Assembly: GCA_020249005.1 (NCBI GenBank)
Contig: JADCGN010000103.1
Coordinates: 1 to 13,710 of the forward strand
Direction: 5' to 3'
Length of the DNA stretch: 13,710 bases
DNA from: Alphaproteobacteria bacterium
GTDB lineage: Bacteria; Pseudomonadota; Alphaproteobacteria; UBA2136; UBA6156
Both the position numbers and the translations under genes were made by a program. The notes under the pieces are model-generated. The model was not told where the DNA came from. It did not search any database and worked only from the letters and a program-made list of their open reading frames with translations. Every line of letters starts with the position of its first letter. The first letter of the stretch is position 1. Positions 11,743-13,710 of this stretch are shown here, piece after piece.

Positions 11743-13275
11743 ATGGATGATTTTACTCCCCCTGGCCCCCCCAACTCACCCAAACGACGCCAAGTGTTCC
11801 GCCCCGTCGGCGAAGGCAAAAAAGTCAGCGTCACCCCCATGGGTGATGGCGTCGGCCGCCCCACCCGCCTCAGCGTGGAAGCTGCGCCCGCTGCCAGCCC
11901 GGCACCGGCCTATGAGCGCCCGGTCGCTCGCCCCATGCCCGCCAACAAGCTGCCCAAGGGCCCGGCCGAAGCCGTGACGGCAGAAAATCTGCGTCACCTG
12001 CAGCAACTGCGCGATCTTTCGAATGAGGACCTGTTTGCCCTCGCCGAAGACTTAGGCGTGAAAGACCCCACCAACCTGCGCCGCTTCGAGCTGATGTTCC
12101 GCATTGCCGAAAAGGTGCAAAAGGTGGAAGGCGGCCCGCAGAATACCCAAAAGGTGGAAATCCGCGGCGAAGGCGTCCTCGATATCGTGCCGGACGGCTT
12201 CGGCTTCCTGCGCGCCAAGGAAAACAGCTACACCGGCACCCCCGAAGACGTGTACGTCTCGCCCAGCCTGATTCGCCGCCTGGGCCTGCGCAATGGCGAC
12301 ACCATCAGCGGTACGGTGCGCTACCCCAATCCGGGTGAGCGCTACTTTGCGCTGGTGGCCGTCGAGGTATTGAACGGCCTCAAGCCCGAACAGCTGCGCC
12401 ACCGACCCAACTTCGACAAGCTTACCCCGCTCTACCCCACCGAAAAATTCCAACTGGAAAGCGTCGACCCCAACGGCAAAGACCGCACCGGGCAGGTGAT
12501 TGATCTCGTCGCCCCCATCGGCAAAGGCCAGCGCTGCATGCTGGTCGCCCCGCCCAAGGCCGGCAAAACCATGATGATGAAGGCCATTGCGCACGCCATC
12601 GAGGATAAACACCCCGACGTTACACTTATGGTGCTTTTAGTCGATGAACGCCCTGAAGAAGTTACCGATATGGAACGTTCGGTGCGTGGAGAAGTAATTT
12701 CTTCCACATTTGATGAGCCTGCCAGCCGCCACGTGCAGGTCAGCGAAATGGTGATTGAAAAGGCCAAACGCTTGGTGGAAATGGGCCAAGACGTGGTGAT
12801 CTTGCTGGATAGCCTCACCCGTCTCGCCCGCGCCTACAACACCGTGGTGCCCAGCTCCGGCAAGGTGCTGACCGGCGGGGTGGATGCTAACGCGCTGCAA
12901 AAGCCCAAGCGCTTCTTCGGCGCCGCCCGGAAAATTGAGGAAGGCGGCAGCCTCACCATCATCGCCACCGCGCTGATCGACACCGGCAGCCGCATGGACG
13001 AAGTGATTTTTGAAGAGTTCAAAGGCACCGGCAACAGCGAAATCTGGCTCGACCGCAAGCTGGTGGAGAAACGCACCTACCCGGCGATCGACATCGCCAA
13101 ATCTGGCACCCGCCACGAGGAAATTCTTTACGGCGAGGAAACGCTGCAGAAAATCTGGATCCTGCGCCGCATCCTCCAACCCATGGGCGTGACCGAGGCG
13201 ATGGAATTCCTGCTCGACAAGCTGCGGAAAACCAAGACCAACGCCGAGTTCTTCCGCTTCATGACACAGGGTTAG
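11743..13275 (+). CDS. rho: Transcription termination factor Rho
   Basis: Hexameric RNA-dependent ATPase that ends transcription at C-rich, untranslated RNA. Residues about 83-125 form the Rho N-terminal helical domain (LRDLSNEDLFALAEDLGVKD). The cold-shock-like RNA-binding domain follows (GEGVLDIVPDGFGFLR at 142-157, DVYVSPSLIRRLGLRNGD at 169-186). The ATPase has Walker A APPKAGKT (269-276), Walker B DVVILLDS (350-357), the Q-loop region TVVPSSGKVLTGGVDANALQ (367-386) and an arginine-finger region GAARKIEEGG (393-402). At 510 residues it is about 90 longer than E. coli Rho, owing to a Pro/Ala-rich, basic N-terminal extension. No ribosome binding site precedes the ATG. Met65 would give a protein near normal size but also lacks one. 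Codons 293-326 are much poorer in third-position G/C than their surroundings. Confidence 0.97.
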   Translation: MDDFTPPGPPNSPKRRQVFRPVGEGKKVSVTPMGDGVGRPTRLSVEAAPAASPAPAYERPVARPMPANKLPKGPAEAVTAENLRHLQQLRDLSNEDLFALAEDLGVKDPTNLRRFELMFRIAEKVQKVEGGPQNTQKVEIRGEGVLDIVPDGFGFLRAKENSYTGTPEDVYVSPSLIRRLGLRNGDTISGTVRYPNPGERYFALVAVEVLNGLKPEQLRHRPNFDKLTPLYPTEKFQLESVDPNGKDRTGQVIDLVAPIGKGQRCMLVAPPKAGKTMMMKAIAHAIEDKHPDVTLMVLLVDERPEEVTDMERSVRGEVISSTFDEPASRHVQVSEMVIEKAKRLVEMGQDVVILLDSLTRLARAYNTVVPSSGKVLTGGVDANALQKPKRFFGAARKIEEGGSLTIIATALIDTGSRMDEVIFEEFKGTGNSEIWLDRKLVEKRTYPAIDIAKSGTRHEEILYGEETLQKIWILRRILQPMGVTEAMEFLLDKLRKTKTNAEFFRFMTQG

Positions 13276-13342
13276 GCAGCGGCTAACCTTAAGCTTACCG
13301 CTGTCGCGTCCAGACTGGCCAGCCCGGTGGTTTGTTTGCAGA

Positions 13343-13364
13343 GTACCGTCCGTACGGTGCGTAC
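13343..13364. promoter_or_regulatory. Three GTAC motifs at 9-bp spacing, possible operator
   Basis: GTAC occurs at 13343, 13352 and 13361, about 35-55 bp before the start of the exported His-rich protein. The first two overlap an inverted repeat ACCGT-CCGT-ACGGT (13345-13358). Regular spacing on nearly one helical face and position in the upstream region suggest a binding site. No convincing -35/-10 pair could be placed with it. Confidence 0.4.
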
Positions 13365-13398
13365 CGATACATGCGAAAACTAAAAAGGAATCAATTCC

Positions 13399-13620
13399 AT
13401 GAAGCACACCCTCCTGGCCGCCGGCCTGCTGCTGGCCCCGTTCGCCGCCTTCGCCGAAGACCATGCCGACCACGCCGCGCCGGCCCAGCCTGCAGCCGCC
13501 GTGGCCGCCGAAGCCGAAGTGTCCGGCACCGAAATTAAGGCCGAAGCCCACGACGCGATGAAGAAGCCCGCCGGCGAAACCAAAAAGCACGACCTGAAGA
13601 AGGAAAAGCACGCCCACTAG
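13399..13620 (+). CDS. Small exported His/Lys/Ala-rich protein, 73 residues
   Basis: AAGGAA lies eight bases before the ATG. Residues 1-19 form a clear Sec signal peptide (MKH, hydrophobic LLAAGLLLAPFAA, cleavage after AFA). The mature 54 residues are hydrophilic and look disordered, with six histidines (HADH near the new N-terminus, HAH at the end) and an Ala/Glu-rich middle, then a Lys-rich tail. A periplasmic metal-binding or chaperoning role is suggested by composition alone. No family is recognised. It lies 123 bp after rho and ends 14 bp before a strong terminator, so it is probably its own transcription unit or the end of one from rho. Confidence 0.8.
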   Translation: MKHTLLAAGLLLAPFAAFAEDHADHAAPAQPAAAVAAEAEVSGTEIKAEAHDAMKKPAGETKKHDLKKEKHAH

Positions 13621-13634
13621 GTAGTAGTTGAGCC

Positions 13635-13660
13635 AAACGCCCCTTCACGGGGCGTTTTTT
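13635..13660 (+). terminator. Strong intrinsic terminator after the His-rich protein gene
   Basis: Stem AAACGCCCC (13635-13643) with GGGGCGTTT (13649-13657), a five-base loop, and a run of six T (13655-13660). This is the best terminator in the window. Confidence 0.92.
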
Positions 13661-13710
13661 GTATGTCCGTAACCGCAGACTTGGCCAAGCGCTTGACTTA
13701 TCCCCAATCC
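13661..13710 (+). other. Short end segment, possible -35 of a downstream gene
   Basis: No gene is visible in the last 50 bases. TTGACT at 13693-13698 resembles a -35 element whose -10 would lie beyond the window, and TTATCCCCA at 13698-13706 differs by one base from a DnaA box. Either could be chance. Confidence 0.2.

Noticed and set aside
12637..13617. 326-residue minus-strand frame opposite rho and the His-rich gene
   Set aside because: Gly/His/Phe-rich antisense of two well-supported plus-strand genes.

Overview
The window reads as a chromosomal stretch of a GC-rich Gram-negative bacterium, most likely an alphaproteobacterium. The Rho core, MnmE and an Smr-domain protein look alphaproteobacterial, and signal peptides point to a periplasm and outer membrane. 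This placement is inferred from protein resemblance only. No rRNA, tRNA, CRISPR array, transposase or integrase was found.

Left part (1-3574, minus strand): one open frame of 1191 codons without a stop runs off the left edge. It encodes an exported, repeat-built, fibre-like surface protein. Because the frame is open at the window edge it is easy to miss, and the long plus-strand frames opposite it are shadows. A 299-bp AT-rich intergenic region with a nested inverted repeat separates it from a divergent pair on the plus strand: wecB (UDP-GlcNAc 2-epimerase, 3874-5094) and a HAD phosphatase (5098-5769). Fibre and sugar-nucleotide enzyme together suggest a cell-surface theme, but the link is only positional.

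Middle part (5809-11058): polA (minus) converges on the HAD gene. An 82-residue hypothetical gene (plus) diverges from polA and converges on mnmE (minus). An Smr-domain gene (plus) diverges from mnmE. Both polA and the Smr gene carry short purine-rich heptanucleotide arrays (consensus GGARNNN on the minus strand) inside their coding sequence: two in polA and one in the Smr gene. Each lies in a loop or linker of the protein. This is the most unusual signal in the window.

Right part (11066-13710): two very small membrane-protein genes on the minus strand (51 and 72 residues, each with its own ribosome binding site) precede rho (plus, 510 residues with an N-terminal extension of about 80-90 residues). 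After rho comes a 73-residue exported His/Lys/Ala-rich protein that ends at a strong intrinsic terminator. A triple GTAC motif with exact 9-bp spacing lies upstream of that last gene.

Within rho, about 100 bp has a sharply lower third-position GC content than its surroundings. MnmE has lost the standard NKxD guanine-recognition motif (it reads SHAD).
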